Positions 25,560 to 33,838 of a stretch of DNA of 64,000 bases are shown piece by piece; positions within the stretch are counted from its first letter, which is position 1; each line of letters opens with the position of its first letter. A program made the translations under genes and the position numbers. This DNA comes from Oscillospiraceae bacterium (GTDB taxonomy: Bacteria > Bacillota > Clostridia > Oscillospirales > Ruminococcaceae). The notes under the pieces are model-generated. The model did no database searches and was not told the origin of the DNA. It was given only the letters and a program-made list of their open reading frames with translations. The stretch lies in NCBI GenBank assembly GCA_004557855.1, contig SFFJ01000003.1, forward strand, positions 1 through 64,000, read 5' to 3'.

Positions 25560-26420
25560 TATATTTTTTCGGCGATCCGGTCCCGGCGGGGGCGGGTTTG
25601 CGGGCGCCTGCCGGCGGGGATACTTCCTCGGCCAATCGCAGTCCCGCGCCCCATCCCCCGCGAAGCGGGTTTCATCATCGTTTCTTCTCGCCTTCGGCGG
25701 GGAGAAGTCACCAATAGGTGACAGTCAGTACGGCTCGCCGCCGGGGCGTTCCTTTTACTCGTGTAAAAGGAACCAAAACACGCTTGGGGCTCTGCCCCAA
25801 GACCCCTGTCGCTGGCTGTGCTGGATATGGATTGATTTCCGGCGGGAGCCGAAAATCAATCCATACTGCGCACAGAATCGCTCCCAAGGTAGCCACGGGC
25901 GTATCTGCCCTTTCCCCCCACCCCCTTTCCCGATGGCGGGAAAGGGGCCCGGATGGGCGGGCAAGTGCAGGGCGGCAGTCTATCGCTCGGGGTGTTAGGG
26001 CTTGCAAACTGACCCATGGTTATGGTTAGCGGGGCTGGCGTTTTGCACAGAAAGGGAGGGCGTTCCCCTCCCCCCGAAACGGGGGAGGTTGGGAGGGGGC
26101 AGATGCGCCGCGGCACCTTATAAGCACCGTTTAGCCCACGCTCCGGGACGGCGCAGCCGTTCCGGGCGGGCGTTCCGGTGCGTCGGGTCTTTAGGGCGCA
26201 GCCCTAAATCGCTTTTGGGCACTTTTGGCGAGTCAAAAGTGCCACCCCGGCGGTAGCCGTGCAAATCAAAACATTTTATAAGGCCTGCCCCACCGAAGGT
26301 GATTACAGGCTATGTCACGACCGCCCCCGCCGGGTAGGCGTGCTAATTAGGATTTATAAAAGACTTGCCCCGCCGAAGGCGATAACAGACTATGTCACGA
26401 CCGCCACCCCACCACCCCTA
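25560..26420. repeat. Family 2 mosaic repeat block 6
   Basis: About 860 bp without a gene, closely parallel to block 5: hairpin TTCCTTTTAC/GTAAAAGGAA (25751-25774); CTTGGGG/CCCCAAG; a long inverted repeat (25825-25865, arms beginning TATGGATTGATTT); hairpin CTTTCCCG/CGGGAAAG; GTTAGGGCTTGCAAA; CCCATGGTTATGGTTAGCGG; CTTATAAGCACCGTTTAGCC; TTTAGGGC/GCCCTAAA with GCA loop (about 26190-26208); hairpin GGCACTTTTG/CAAAAGTGCC; then ~80-bp units. From 26420 to the glnN promoter the strand is C-rich with nothing recognisable. Confidence 0.85.
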
Positions 26421-26708
26421 TCCCCCTGCGGGCTCGCTTCACTCGCCCCAAAATCTCCTAATTTATCCCACCAAATCACACCCATTTATCCCCACCATTT
26501 AGTCGATTTCTCCCCCAAATGTAAACTTTTCATTAAAAAATGTTGCTTTTTAACCTTCCCGATGCAAAATTCCCCCGTTTCGGCCGTATTAGTGGGAGGT
26601 GTTTTTCTTTCCCAGCCGGAAAATGCCCCCCTCCCCCGCCCCGAAAAATCCCCCCAAACCGTCCAAAATCCCCGGCCCCGCCCCGTGGATTTTTCTGCAA
26701 AAAACCAA

Positions 26709-26737
26709 TTGATTTTACCGCAGCAAAGTGCTAAAAT
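26709..26737 (+). promoter_or_regulatory. glnN promoter
   Basis: TTGATT (26709-26714), a 17-bp spacer and TAAAAT (26732-26737), 48 bp before the start codon. Confidence 0.7.
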
Positions 26738-26745
26738 TATTAGCA
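26729..26745. promoter_or_regulatory. Palindromic operator candidate over the glnN -10 box
   Basis: TGCTAAAATTATTAGCA is a 17-bp inverted repeat (TGCTAA/TTAGCA) covering the -10 box. Its geometry equals the GlnR/TnrA site TGTNA-N7-TNACA, with symmetric changes at the third base of each half. A GGGGG/CCCCC hairpin (26754-26767) lies just before the ribosome site. Binding by a nitrogen regulator is inference. Confidence 0.45.
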
Positions 26746-26784
26746 TATTTTTTGGGGGCCCGCCCCCGCAAAGGAGTGAATACG

Positions 26785-28869
26785 ATGAGCAATATCCCGG
26801 AGCTTTACGGCAGCCTGGTCTTTAATGACACGGTGCAGCAAAAACGCCTGCCCCACGATACCTACCGCCGCCTTCGGCAGATCATTCAAAGCGGGGAGCC
26901 GCTGACCCCCGATGTCGCCGATGTCATTGCCAATGTGATGAAGGCCTGGGCGCTGGACCACGGCGTCACCCACTTTACCCACTGGTTCCAGCCCATGACC
27001 GGCATCACCGCCGAAAAGCACGATAGCTTCCTGACCCCCGCCGGTGATGGGGTGATCATGGAATTTTCCGGCCGGGAGCTCATCAAGGGGGAGCCGGATG
27101 CCAGCAGCTTTCCCAGCGGCGGCCTGCGTGCCACCTTCGAGGCCAGAGGCTACACCGCATGGGACCCCACCAGCCCCGCCTTCATCAAGGATGACTGCCT
27201 GTATATCCCCACGGCATTTTGCAGCTATACCGGGGAAGCGCTGGATAAAAAAACCCCGCTTTTGCGCAGTATGCACGCCCTCAATCGGGAGGCAATCCGG
27301 TTTTTGCGGGCCATGGGCTGGCAGGATGTCACCGCCGTGACCCCCACCGTGGGCGCCGAGCAGGAATATTTCCTCATCCCGAAGGAGCTGTATGAGGGGC
27401 GCCGTGACCTGCTGTATACCGGCCGCACCCTGTTCGGGGCGAAGGCCCCCAAGGGGCAGGAGCTGGATGACCACTATTTCGGGACGATAAAGCCCCGTGT
27501 GCGCGCGTACATGAAGGAACTGGACGAGGAGCTGTGGAAGCTGGGGGTGATGGCCAAAACCGAGCACAATGAGGTAGCGCCCTCCCAGCATGAGCTGGCC
27601 CCCCACTTTACCACCACCAATATTGCCGCGGACGGCAACCAGCTGACCATGGAGCTGATGCAGCGGATCGCCCAGAAGCACGGCATGGTATGCCTTTTGG
27701 CGGAAAAGCCGTTTGCCGGGGTAAACGGCAGCGGCAAGCACAATAACTGGTCGCTGGTGACCGATACCGGGCGGAACCTGCTGGACGGCGGCAGCGACCC
27801 GGCCGAAAACCTGACCTTTATGCTGATGCTGGCGGCGGTCATCACCGCGGTGGATGAATACCAGGCCCTGCTGCGCATCACCGTGGCGACCGCCGGAAAT
27901 GACCACCGGCTGGGCGCCAGCGAAGCGCCCCCGGCCATCCTTTCCATCTTTTTGGGCGAAGCCCTGCAAAACAGCATGATGCAGGCGGCCTGCGGCGGGG
28001 CCTCCCACGCTTCCGCAAGGAAAGAGCTGGAGATGCGGGTGCCGGTGATGCCCCATCTGCGGCAGGATGACAGCGACCGCAACCGCACCTCTCCCTTTGC
28101 CTTTACCGGCAATAAATTTGAATTCCGGATGCTGGGCAGCAGCCAGTCCATCAGCGACCCCAACACCGTGCTGAACACCGCCGTGGCGGAGGTACTGGGG
28201 CGGTTTGCCGGCCGGCTGGAGCAGAGCGGCGACCGGGATGCCGAGGCCCGGAGCCTCCTGAAGGAGACGCTGGAGCAGCACGGCCGCATCCTGTTTAACG
28301 GGGACGGTTACAGCGAGGAATGGCAAAGGGAGGCCGAGCGCCGGGGGCTTTTGAACCTGCGGACGGCGCCGGAGGCCTTTGCCCGGCTGACCGAGCCGAA
28401 GAACGTTGCCCTTTTTGCCGACCACGGCATTTTTACCCCTGCCGAGCTGGAAAGCCGCAAGGAGATCCATTTTGAGACCTACGCCAAATGTATTCGGATC
28501 GAGGCGGCCACCATGGTGGAAATGGTGCGGCGGCAGATTCTGCCTGCCGGGCAGGCCGCCCTGCGGGAGCTGGGTCAGACCAGCCGTGCCAAGCAGGAGA
28601 TCAGCCCGCTTTTGAGCTGCAAGGCGGAGGAGCTGCTGGGCACACAGGTTTCCAACTACAATGATATGCTGCTGGCCGGCTGCACCGTCCTGGAAAATCT
28701 GCTGCGGGAATTCCCCGACGGCACCGAGGAGCAAAAGGCGCTGTACAGCCGCGACCGGCTGCTGCCTGCCATGGCGGAGCTGCGGCAGACCGCCGACGCA
28801 CTGGAGCAGATGACCCCGGCGCATCTGTGGCCGATGCCGACCTACGGCGCACTGCTGTATGGGGTGTGA
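26785..28869 (+). CDS. glnN: Glutamine synthetase type III
   Basis: GSIII makes glutamine from glutamate, ammonia and ATP. At 694 residues it has the long GSIII form (GSI and GSII are 350-470). Visible are the N-terminal FTHWFQPMTG segment, TVGAEQEYFL with metal-binding Glu residues, ETH-like NEVAPSQHELAP, an ATP-site region around NGSGKHNNWS, and NRTSPFAFTGNKFEFR near the substrate-binding Arg. ATG 26785 follows AAAGGAG; the frame is open 19 codons further up but without a ribosome site. It stands alone, with its own promoter, a palindromic operator candidate and a terminator. Confidence 0.97.
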   Translation: MSNIPELYGSLVFNDTVQQKRLPHDTYRRLRQIIQSGEPLTPDVADVIANVMKAWALDHGVTHFTHWFQPMTGITAEKHDSFLTPAGDGVIMEFSGRELIKGEPDASSFPSGGLRATFEARGYTAWDPTSPAFIKDDCLYIPTAFCSYTGEALDKKTPLLRSMHALNREAIRFLRAMGWQDVTAVTPTVGAEQEYFLIPKELYEGRRDLLYTGRTLFGAKAPKGQELDDHYFGTIKPRVRAYMKELDEELWKLGVMAKTEHNEVAPSQHELAPHFTTTNIAADGNQLTMELMQRIAQKHGMVCLLAEKPFAGVNGSGKHNNWSLVTDTGRNLLDGGSDPAENLTFMLMLAAVITAVDEYQALLRITVATAGNDHRLGASEAPPAILSIFLGEALQNSMMQAACGGASHASARKELEMRVPVMPHLRQDDSDRNRTSPFAFTGNKFEFRMLGSSQSISDPNTVLNTAVAEVLGRFAGRLEQSGDRDAEARSLLKETLEQHGRILFNGDGYSEEWQREAERRGLLNLRTAPEAFARLTEPKNVALFADHGIFTPAELESRKEIHFETYAKCIRIEAATMVEMVRRQILPAGQAALRELGQTSRAKQEISPLLSCKAEELLGTQVSNYNDMLLAGCTVLENLLREFPDGTEEQKALYSRDRLLPAMAELRQTADALEQMTPAHLWPMPTYGALLYGV

Positions 28870-28889
28870 CGGTAAAAAAGAACTGACAG

Positions 28890-28919
28890 AAAATGCCCTC
28901 CGTTACGGGAGGGCATTTT
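28890..28919. terminator. Bidirectional terminator between glnN and the XRE gene
   Basis: AAAATGCCCTCC pairs with GGAGGGCATTTT. A-tracts and T-tracts flank both sides, so it can end transcription of convergent glnN and the minus-strand regulator gene. Confidence 0.85.
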
Positions 28920-28933
28920 GCGCTTATTTGCGG

Positions 28934-29176
28934 CTATTTGATCTCCTGCTCCAAGGCATCAAATTCCGGCGTGGAGAAGAATTCGCCGAGGGTGATTTCC
29001 AGACCGTCGCAAATCATTTTGATGGTCGCCAGTTTGGGGTTTTGACTTTTACCGTACAGGATATTCTTGATGCTGGAGGGCGGCAGCGCCGAAAGGGTTG
29101 CCAACCGGTTGATGCTGATATTTCGCTCCCCGCACAGGCGGAGAATACGATTGCGTACTGCTTCTACCAATTCCAT
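28934..29176 (-). CDS. XRE-family helix-turn-helix regulator
   Basis: This 80-residue protein is a single Cro/C1-type HTH: NRILRLCGERNISINRLA, then the recognition-helix region LPPSSIKNILYGKSQNPK and an acidic C-terminus. ATG 29176 is preferred over one 9 codons upstream because GGAGGG lies 7 nt before it. It diverges from the SLOG gene across a 109-bp spacer containing palindromes with TAGCC/GGCTA half-sites, so it likely represses itself and its neighbour. No sensor domain is present. Confidence 0.88.
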   Translation of the reverse strand: MELVEAVRNRILRLCGERNISINRLATLSALPPSSIKNILYGKSQNPKLATIKMICDGLEITLGEFFSTPEFDALEQEIK

Positions 29177-29224
29177 GTTTCGCCCTCCCATCTCTATACC
29201 CATAGGATAGCCAAATGGAATGGA

Positions 29225-29272
29225 CTTTTTAGGCTACACATGCTACTATTGGGCTATGCATAGCCTAAAAAG
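29225..29272. promoter_or_regulatory. Inverted-repeat operator region between XRE and SLOG genes
   Basis: CTTTTTAGGCTA (29225-29236) is exactly inverted as TAGCCTAAAAAG (29261-29272). Inside lies a perfect 14-bp palindrome GGCTATGCATAGCC (29252-29265). A further half-site GATAGCC is at about 29206. The right arm merges into the SLOG ribosome site AAAAGGAGG. Confidence 0.7.
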
Positions 29273-29285
29273 GAGGGAACATGCT

Positions 29286-29693
29286 ATGGAAAAGACAAAA
29301 ACCTGCTGCATTATCGGCGGGGCGGAAGGGCAATACACAGATGACGGGCTGCAAGAACAATTTATGTGGCGGATTACGGGGGAAATCCTGCGGCTGTACC
29401 GGCTGGGAGTGCGAACCTTTTTATGCGGCATGGCGGCCGGGACGGAAATACAAGCGGCGGAAGCGGTGCTGGCGCTGCGGGACAGCTTACTGCCCGATCT
29501 GCGGCTGGTAGGGGTACTGGCATGGGAGGAGCGAACCAATGAATGGCCGGAGCCGGACCGAGACCGCTTTTTTGCGGTGATGGAGCGAAGCGATGAGGAA
29601 GTACTGCTGCAAACCGCCTATACCGCCGGGGCGCTGGAACGGCACCGGGCATATCTGCTGCAAAACAGCGACTGCTGCCTGACGGCAGAATAA
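29286..29693 (+). CDS. DUF1273-like SLOG-family protein
   Basis: The 135-residue protein begins with a strand and turn CCIIGGAEG, then LRLYRLGVRTFLCGMAAGTE. The GMAxGxE-type loop is typical of the SLOG/DprA-like Rossmann proteins of the YpsA/DUF1273 type, which are thought to bind nucleotides or related ligands. It is shorter than the usual ~180 residues and ends soon after an ERHRAYLLQNSDCCLTA segment, so the C-terminal helix is reduced. ATG 29286 follows AAAAGGAGG. Divergent from an XRE gene; a joint stress or phage-related switch is possible but speculative. Confidence 0.75.
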   Translation: MEKTKTCCIIGGAEGQYTDDGLQEQFMWRITGEILRLYRLGVRTFLCGMAAGTEIQAAEAVLALRDSLLPDLRLVGVLAWEERTNEWPEPDRDRFFAVMERSDEEVLLQTAYTAGALERHRAYLLQNSDCCLTAE

Positions 29694-29696
29694 AGA

Positions 29697-29727
29697 AAAC
29701 CCCCGGCCGGGTATGGTCGGGGGTTTT
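29697..29727 (+). terminator. Terminator after the SLOG gene
   Basis: ACCCCCGGCC and GTCGGGGGT pair imperfectly around GGGTATG and are followed by TTTTTT. Confidence 0.85.
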
Positions 29728-29842
29728 TTGAGGGGCGGCGGATTTGGAAGAAAAGAGTAAAAAGAAGCATTTTATCGGAACATTAAAACTTTTATTGACG
29801 CAAAGATCAAAAAGAGCTTTGAAGAGTTGTCCAATTAGACCG

Positions 29843-29871
29843 TTGACTTTATCGGGCGCGGCTTCTAGAAT
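29843..29871 (+). promoter_or_regulatory. Promoter of the nucleoside/pseudouridine operon
   Basis: TTGACT (29843-29848), a 17-bp spacer and TAGAAT (29866-29871), about 100 bp before the first permease gene. Nothing else is recognisable in 29730-29840. Confidence 0.75.
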
Positions 29872-29882
29872 ATAAGCAAGGT

Positions 29883-29918
29883 AAAACGATTCAATAAAAC
29901 GATTCGATAAACCGAATC
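29883..29918. promoter_or_regulatory. Candidate LacI-family operator
   Basis: Just downstream of the promoter, AAAACGATTC occurs at 29883-29892 and again at 29896-29905, and GATTCG (29901-29906) is inverted as CGAATC (29913-29918). The position fits repression by the LacI-type regulator encoded second in the operon. Confidence 0.5.
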
Positions 29919-29974
29919 AATGCGAAGCAGGTTCAAGGGCTCCATTTAGATCAACGAAAAGGATAGGATAAAGC

Positions 29975-30880
29975 ATGGAAGAGATTTTTGCCGGCATGAT
30001 AAGAACAGCAACGCCGATTCTGTTGGCTGCACTGGGCGGAATCCTTTGCGAAAAGGTTGGCGTATTCAACATTGCCCTGGAGGGCCTGATGCTTTTCGGT
30101 GCATTTTTCGGGGTGTATGCGGTTTCGTTGACGGGAGAGCCGCTGATGGCCCTGCTGGCGGCCCTTGCGGTAGGTGCGATCGGCGGGTTGATCTACGTGA
30201 TATTGGTGGAGCTGCTGAAAACCGACGCGACCATCGCCTCGATCGGTATGAATACATTTGCGCTGGGCCTGACCACCTACCTGATGAAGATGGTTTTCGG
30301 CGATGAGGGGTCGATCCGTTCCGCCAATATCGTAGGCTTTTCGAAGCTGGAGATCCCGTGGCTGGAAAAGATCCCCTTTATAGGAAAGGTGCTGGGCGGT
30401 CACACCGTATTGGTTTATGTTTCCCTGCTGCTGGTTATTCTGATGCAGATCTTTATCTATAAGACGCGGACGGGTATCAACCTGCGGGCGGTGGGCGAAA
30501 ACCCGCTGGCGGCCACCTCGGCCGGTATTTCGGTCAAACGCTATCGGATCATCAGCGTGGTGGTGGCCGGTATGCTGTGCGGCCTTGCCGGGGTTCACCT
30601 TTCCCTGGGATATGTAACGATGTTTACGGAAAACATGACCGGCGGCCGCGGCTTCTTCTCCTATACAGCGGTGGTCTTCGGGCAGGCCAACCCCGTTATC
30701 GTTATGATTGCAAGCTTTGTCTTCGGCCTTTCCGAAACGCTGGCCTACCGGTTCCAGCAATCCGGTGTGCCGGTTCCGCTGGTTCTGACGATCCCCTATG
30801 TGATTACCGTTATTGCGCTGATCATCCGTAACGTTCGGATCAAAAAGACCAAGCGACTGATAGAAGGGAAAGTGGAATAA
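29975..30880 (+). CDS. ABC transporter permease, nucleoside (BMP) type, NupQ-like
   Basis: A 301-residue permease of the BPD_transp_2 family with 8 or more hydrophobic segments. The start GGILCEKVGVFNIALEGLML is the typical opening of the second permease of Bmp/Nup-type purine nucleoside importers, and ENPLAATSAGISVKRYR (about 175-192) is the conserved cytoplasmic loop that contacts the ATPase. Unusually it opens the operon, separated from the binding protein, ATPase and partner permease by a regulator and an oxidoreductase gene. Its stop overlaps the next start (TAATG). Confidence 0.9.
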   Translation: MEEIFAGMIRTATPILLAALGGILCEKVGVFNIALEGLMLFGAFFGVYAVSLTGEPLMALLAALAVGAIGGLIYVILVELLKTDATIASIGMNTFALGLTTYLMKMVFGDEGSIRSANIVGFSKLEIPWLEKIPFIGKVLGGHTVLVYVSLLLVILMQIFIYKTRTGINLRAVGENPLAATSAGISVKRYRIISVVVAGMLCGLAGVHLSLGYVTMFTENMTGGRGFFSYTAVVFGQANPVIVMIASFVFGLSETLAYRFQQSGVPVPLVLTIPYVITVIALIIRNVRIKKTKRLIEGKVE

Positions 30881-31890
30881 TGGAAAAGAAGGTAGTAACG
30901 CTCCGACAGGTTGCGGAAAAAGCAGGCGTATCCATGACATCGGCCTCCATCATCCTGAACCGTTCCGGGAACTACAAAAGCATGTCCCCGAAGACCCGCG
31001 ACAAGGTGATACAGGCGGCGGAGGAGCTGGGCTATTATCCCAATTATTTTGCGAAGGTGCTGCGCCAGCAAAGCACCATGCAGATCGGGCTGATCCTTCC
31101 CAATATCACCAACCAGTTTATGACGCCGCTGATCATGGGCTGTACCGAGGCGGCGAACCGGGCCGGATACAACCTGAACCTGATAGATATGTACGGGAAA
31201 AACAACGAGGAGATGAGAGAGAGCGTCCAGTTCCTGAAGCAGACCGGCATGGTGGACGGACTGATCATCAATGCGGTGGGAGAGATCGTCAGCGAGGCGG
31301 TCGGTGATTTCCCGGCTGTATATATCGACTCCAAGGGGCTGCTGCCCTCCGTGACCTTTACCGAAAAGAAGTCGATCTACGACCTGACGACGCTGTTTCT
31401 ACGGCAGGGGCTTCGCCGGATCGCCTACATCGGCGGTGAGGAGACCAGAACCGCTTATGTCCTGCGTGAGCAGGGCTACCGGGACGCCATGAGGGACTAC
31501 GGGCTCGAGGTGGATGAGCGCTATATCCACAATGTGCGGATGCACCTTTTGGGCGGCAGGGATGCCTACGACTGGGTCTGTTCCCTGCCGGAGCTTCCCG
31601 AGGCGATCGTTTGCATGACCGATACCGTCACCTACGGCCTGATGTTCAACCTGATGAAGAATCATTACAGGATCCCGGAGGATATTGCGGTAGCAAGCGG
31701 AGAGGACCTGGATATGTCCAGCTTCTTCCTGCCCGGCATTACCTGCTCCCATATCAGCATTGAGAAAATGGGTTCGGAGGCGGCGCGTCTGCTGACCGGT
31801 ATTTTGCAGGGCGATGAGCCGGACGAAAGGGAGATCGAGATAGAAACGTTCCTGGTCGAAAGAGATTCCAGCAAGAAATACGCTGAATAA
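30880..31890 (+). CDS. LacI-family transcriptional regulator
   Basis: 336 residues. N-terminal LacI HTH with VTLRQVAEKAGVSMTSASII (4-23) and the hinge-helix region about 45-60, then a periplasmic-binding-like sensor domain (from QIGLILPNITNQF, about 66, to the end). Being inside the catabolic operon it most likely senses the imported nucleoside or a sugar phosphate derived from it and represses the promoter at 29843. It overlaps the upstream permease by one base. Confidence 0.93.
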   Translation: MEKKVVTLRQVAEKAGVSMTSASIILNRSGNYKSMSPKTRDKVIQAAEELGYYPNYFAKVLRQQSTMQIGLILPNITNQFMTPLIMGCTEAANRAGYNLNLIDMYGKNNEEMRESVQFLKQTGMVDGLIINAVGEIVSEAVGDFPAVYIDSKGLLPSVTFTEKKSIYDLTTLFLRQGLRRIAYIGGEETRTAYVLREQGYRDAMRDYGLEVDERYIHNVRMHLLGGRDAYDWVCSLPELPEAIVCMTDTVTYGLMFNLMKNHYRIPEDIAVASGEDLDMSSFFLPGITCSHISIEKMGSEAARLLTGILQGDEPDEREIEIETFLVERDSSKKYAE

Positions 31891-31907
31891 GGAAAAGGGG
31901 AATGATT

Positions 31908-32693
31908 ATGGCCAGTATAAAAGATGCGCTGAATTTTAAGGGAAAAACAGCGGTCATCACCGGCGGCAACAAGGGACTGGGCGTGACCATAGCACGCCGC
32001 TTTGCAGAAGCCGGCGCCAATGTTGTGATCACTTATTTTTCCGAGGAGATGAAGGAGGACGCGGAGTGCTTTGCCGGGACCCTGGAAAACGGGGAAAACA
32101 AGGCGCTTGCCCTGAAGCTGGATGTCCGCAGCAGGGAGGAGATCAAGGCGATGGTAAAGGCCGTGGAGGAACGGCTGGGGACCATCGATTATCTCATCAA
32201 CAATGCAGGCATCTATCCGCACAAGGAATTCTTCGAGGTGGATGAAGCATTTTGGGACGCCATGATGGACGCAAACCTCAAGGGGGCGTTCTTCTGCACA
32301 CAGGAGGCGGCCCGGCTGATGAAAAAGCACCAAAACGGCGGCGCGGTGGTCAATATCGTTTCCATAAATGCCTACCGGCACCTGCCGGATGCCACGGTGT
32401 ATTGTATTTCCAAGGCGGGCACGGATATGATGACCAAGTGCCTGGCGGTGGAGCTGGCGCCCTATAACATCAGGGTGAACGGCGTTGCCCCCGGCCTGCT
32501 GGATGACCCCAACCTGGATAAAAACGCCCCCGGCTGGCGAGAGGCCTATGAGCGCAGAGCGCCCCTGGGTCGGCTGGTACAGCCGCAGGATATTGCGGAC
32601 GTCTGCCTGTTCTATTGCAGCGAGCTTTCATCCTTTGTGACCGGTGAGGTGACCGCGGTGGATGGCGGCGTGCTGCAGGCCAAGGCATATTGA
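31908..32693 (+). CDS. Short-chain dehydrogenase/reductase
   Basis: The 261-residue protein is a classical SDR: TGGNKGLG cofactor loop (about 17-24), NNAG (about 92-95), the Ser of VSIN, YCISK catalytic Tyr-x3-Lys (about 160-164) and a C-terminal GEVTAVDGG. It would oxidise or reduce an alcohol or sugar with NAD(P). ATG 31908 is taken over 31902 because AGGGG is 7 nt before it. Its place between the LacI regulator and the binding protein suggests a substrate linked to the imported nucleoside; which one cannot be read. Confidence 0.92.
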   Translation: MASIKDALNFKGKTAVITGGNKGLGVTIARRFAEAGANVVITYFSEEMKEDAECFAGTLENGENKALALKLDVRSREEIKAMVKAVEERLGTIDYLINNAGIYPHKEFFEVDEAFWDAMMDANLKGAFFCTQEAARLMKKHQNGGAVVNIVSINAYRHLPDATVYCISKAGTDMMTKCLAVELAPYNIRVNGVAPGLLDDPNLDKNAPGWREAYERRAPLGRLVQPQDIADVCLFYCSELSSFVTGEVTAVDGGVLQAKAY

Positions 32694-32743
32694 TTACGGT
32701 ACAGACTGCACAAGATGCAGCGAAAATAAAAGGAGGCTATAAA

Positions 32744-33772
32744 ATGAAAAAGGTAATTTCTATTCTGATGGTACTTGCCATGACACTGGTGCTGTTTGCC
32801 GGCTGCGGCAACGAGCCCGCCGGTCCCGGCAAAGAAAACGAACAACTCCATGTTGCGATGATCATCACCCAGAGCCTGGGTGATGCGGGCCCCATGGATT
32901 CCATGAACACCAACCTGAAAAAGGCAGAGGAAGATTTCAACATCAAGGTTTCCACCTTTGAGGCACTGCAGCCCTCTCAATATGAGGAAGCGCTGCGTTC
33001 CTTTGCAAGAGACGGTGCTGACTTCATCGCGACGGCCATGCCCGGCATGGTAGAGCCCCTGAAGCTGGTTGCGGCGGAGTTCCCCGAGGTGAAGTTCTGC
33101 ATCCTGTTCCCGCTGGAGGAGATCGATATGCCGAACGTTACCGTCGTTGACTTTGCGACCTGGGAGATGTTCTATCTGGCCGGCATCATCGGCGGCAGCA
33201 TGACGGAGACCGGCGTGATCGGCCATGTGGTCGGTGCCGAGCAGTCCTCCATCGTTGCCGATGACAATGCGTTCTTTGAGGGCGCCAAGCTCGTCAATGA
33301 GAACGTCAAGGTATTTATGTCCTCCACCAACACCTTTGATGACCCCGCCAAGGGCAAAGAGGCTGCACTGAACCTCATCGGCCAGGGCTGCGATATCATA
33401 TTCACCAATGCTGCCAAGACCGGCCTCGGCGTTATTGAGGCAGGCAAGGAGAAGGGCATCTATGTCATCGCCGACTCCTCCCCCCACAGCGACCTTGCTC
33501 CCGAGACCATCCTGTTTGACACCAACTGCGCCTACGGTCCCTCCCTGTATGCCCAGATCAAGCTGCTTGCAGAGGGCAATTTCCAGGCCGGCCTGCACTT
33601 TGCCGACCTGAAGGAAGGCGGCGTTGAGCTGCTGCTCAACCCCTATATCCGTGATAAGATGACCACCGAGCAGCAGGAGAAGTACGATGCCGCCCTGCAG
33701 ATGGTGGAGGAAATGAGAGCCAAGATCATCAGCGGTGAGGTCGTTGTAGAGCGCAATATCGAAAAGCGGTAA
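32744..33772 (+). CDS. BMP-family nucleoside-binding lipoprotein
   Basis: A 342-residue receptor of the BmpA/Med family, which binds purine and other nucleosides. The signal peptide ends in lipobox FAGC (Cys at about 21). The mature part shows LHVAMIITQSLGDAGPMDSM near the ligand-binding start, YEEALRSFARDGADFI, and GQGCDIIFTNAAKTGLG, the typical hinge region. AGGAGG lies 9 nt before ATG 32744; an open frame extends 18 codons upstream without a ribosome site. Together with the ATPase and two permeases it forms a complete importer. Confidence 0.93.
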   Translation: MKKVISILMVLAMTLVLFAGCGNEPAGPGKENEQLHVAMIITQSLGDAGPMDSMNTNLKKAEEDFNIKVSTFEALQPSQYEEALRSFARDGADFIATAMPGMVEPLKLVAAEFPEVKFCILFPLEEIDMPNVTVVDFATWEMFYLAGIIGGSMTETGVIGHVVGAEQSSIVADDNAFFEGAKLVNENVKVFMSSTNTFDDPAKGKEAALNLIGQGCDIIFTNAAKTGLGVIEAGKEKGIYVIADSSPHSDLAPETILFDTNCAYGPSLYAQIKLLAEGNFQAGLHFADLKEGGVELLLNPYIRDKMTTEQQEKYDAALQMVEEMRAKIISGEVVVERNIEKR

Positions 33773-33838
33773 GCTTTAACGGCTGTTTTAATAACTTGAA
33801 CCATTTGAACCATACCGGTTCCCGGGAAGGAGATGCAT

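Noticed and set aside
26430..26520. TTTATCCC-type sequences before glnN as DnaA boxes
   Set aside because: They lack the conserved CCACA end, lie in a C-rich low-complexity stretch and show no regular spacing.
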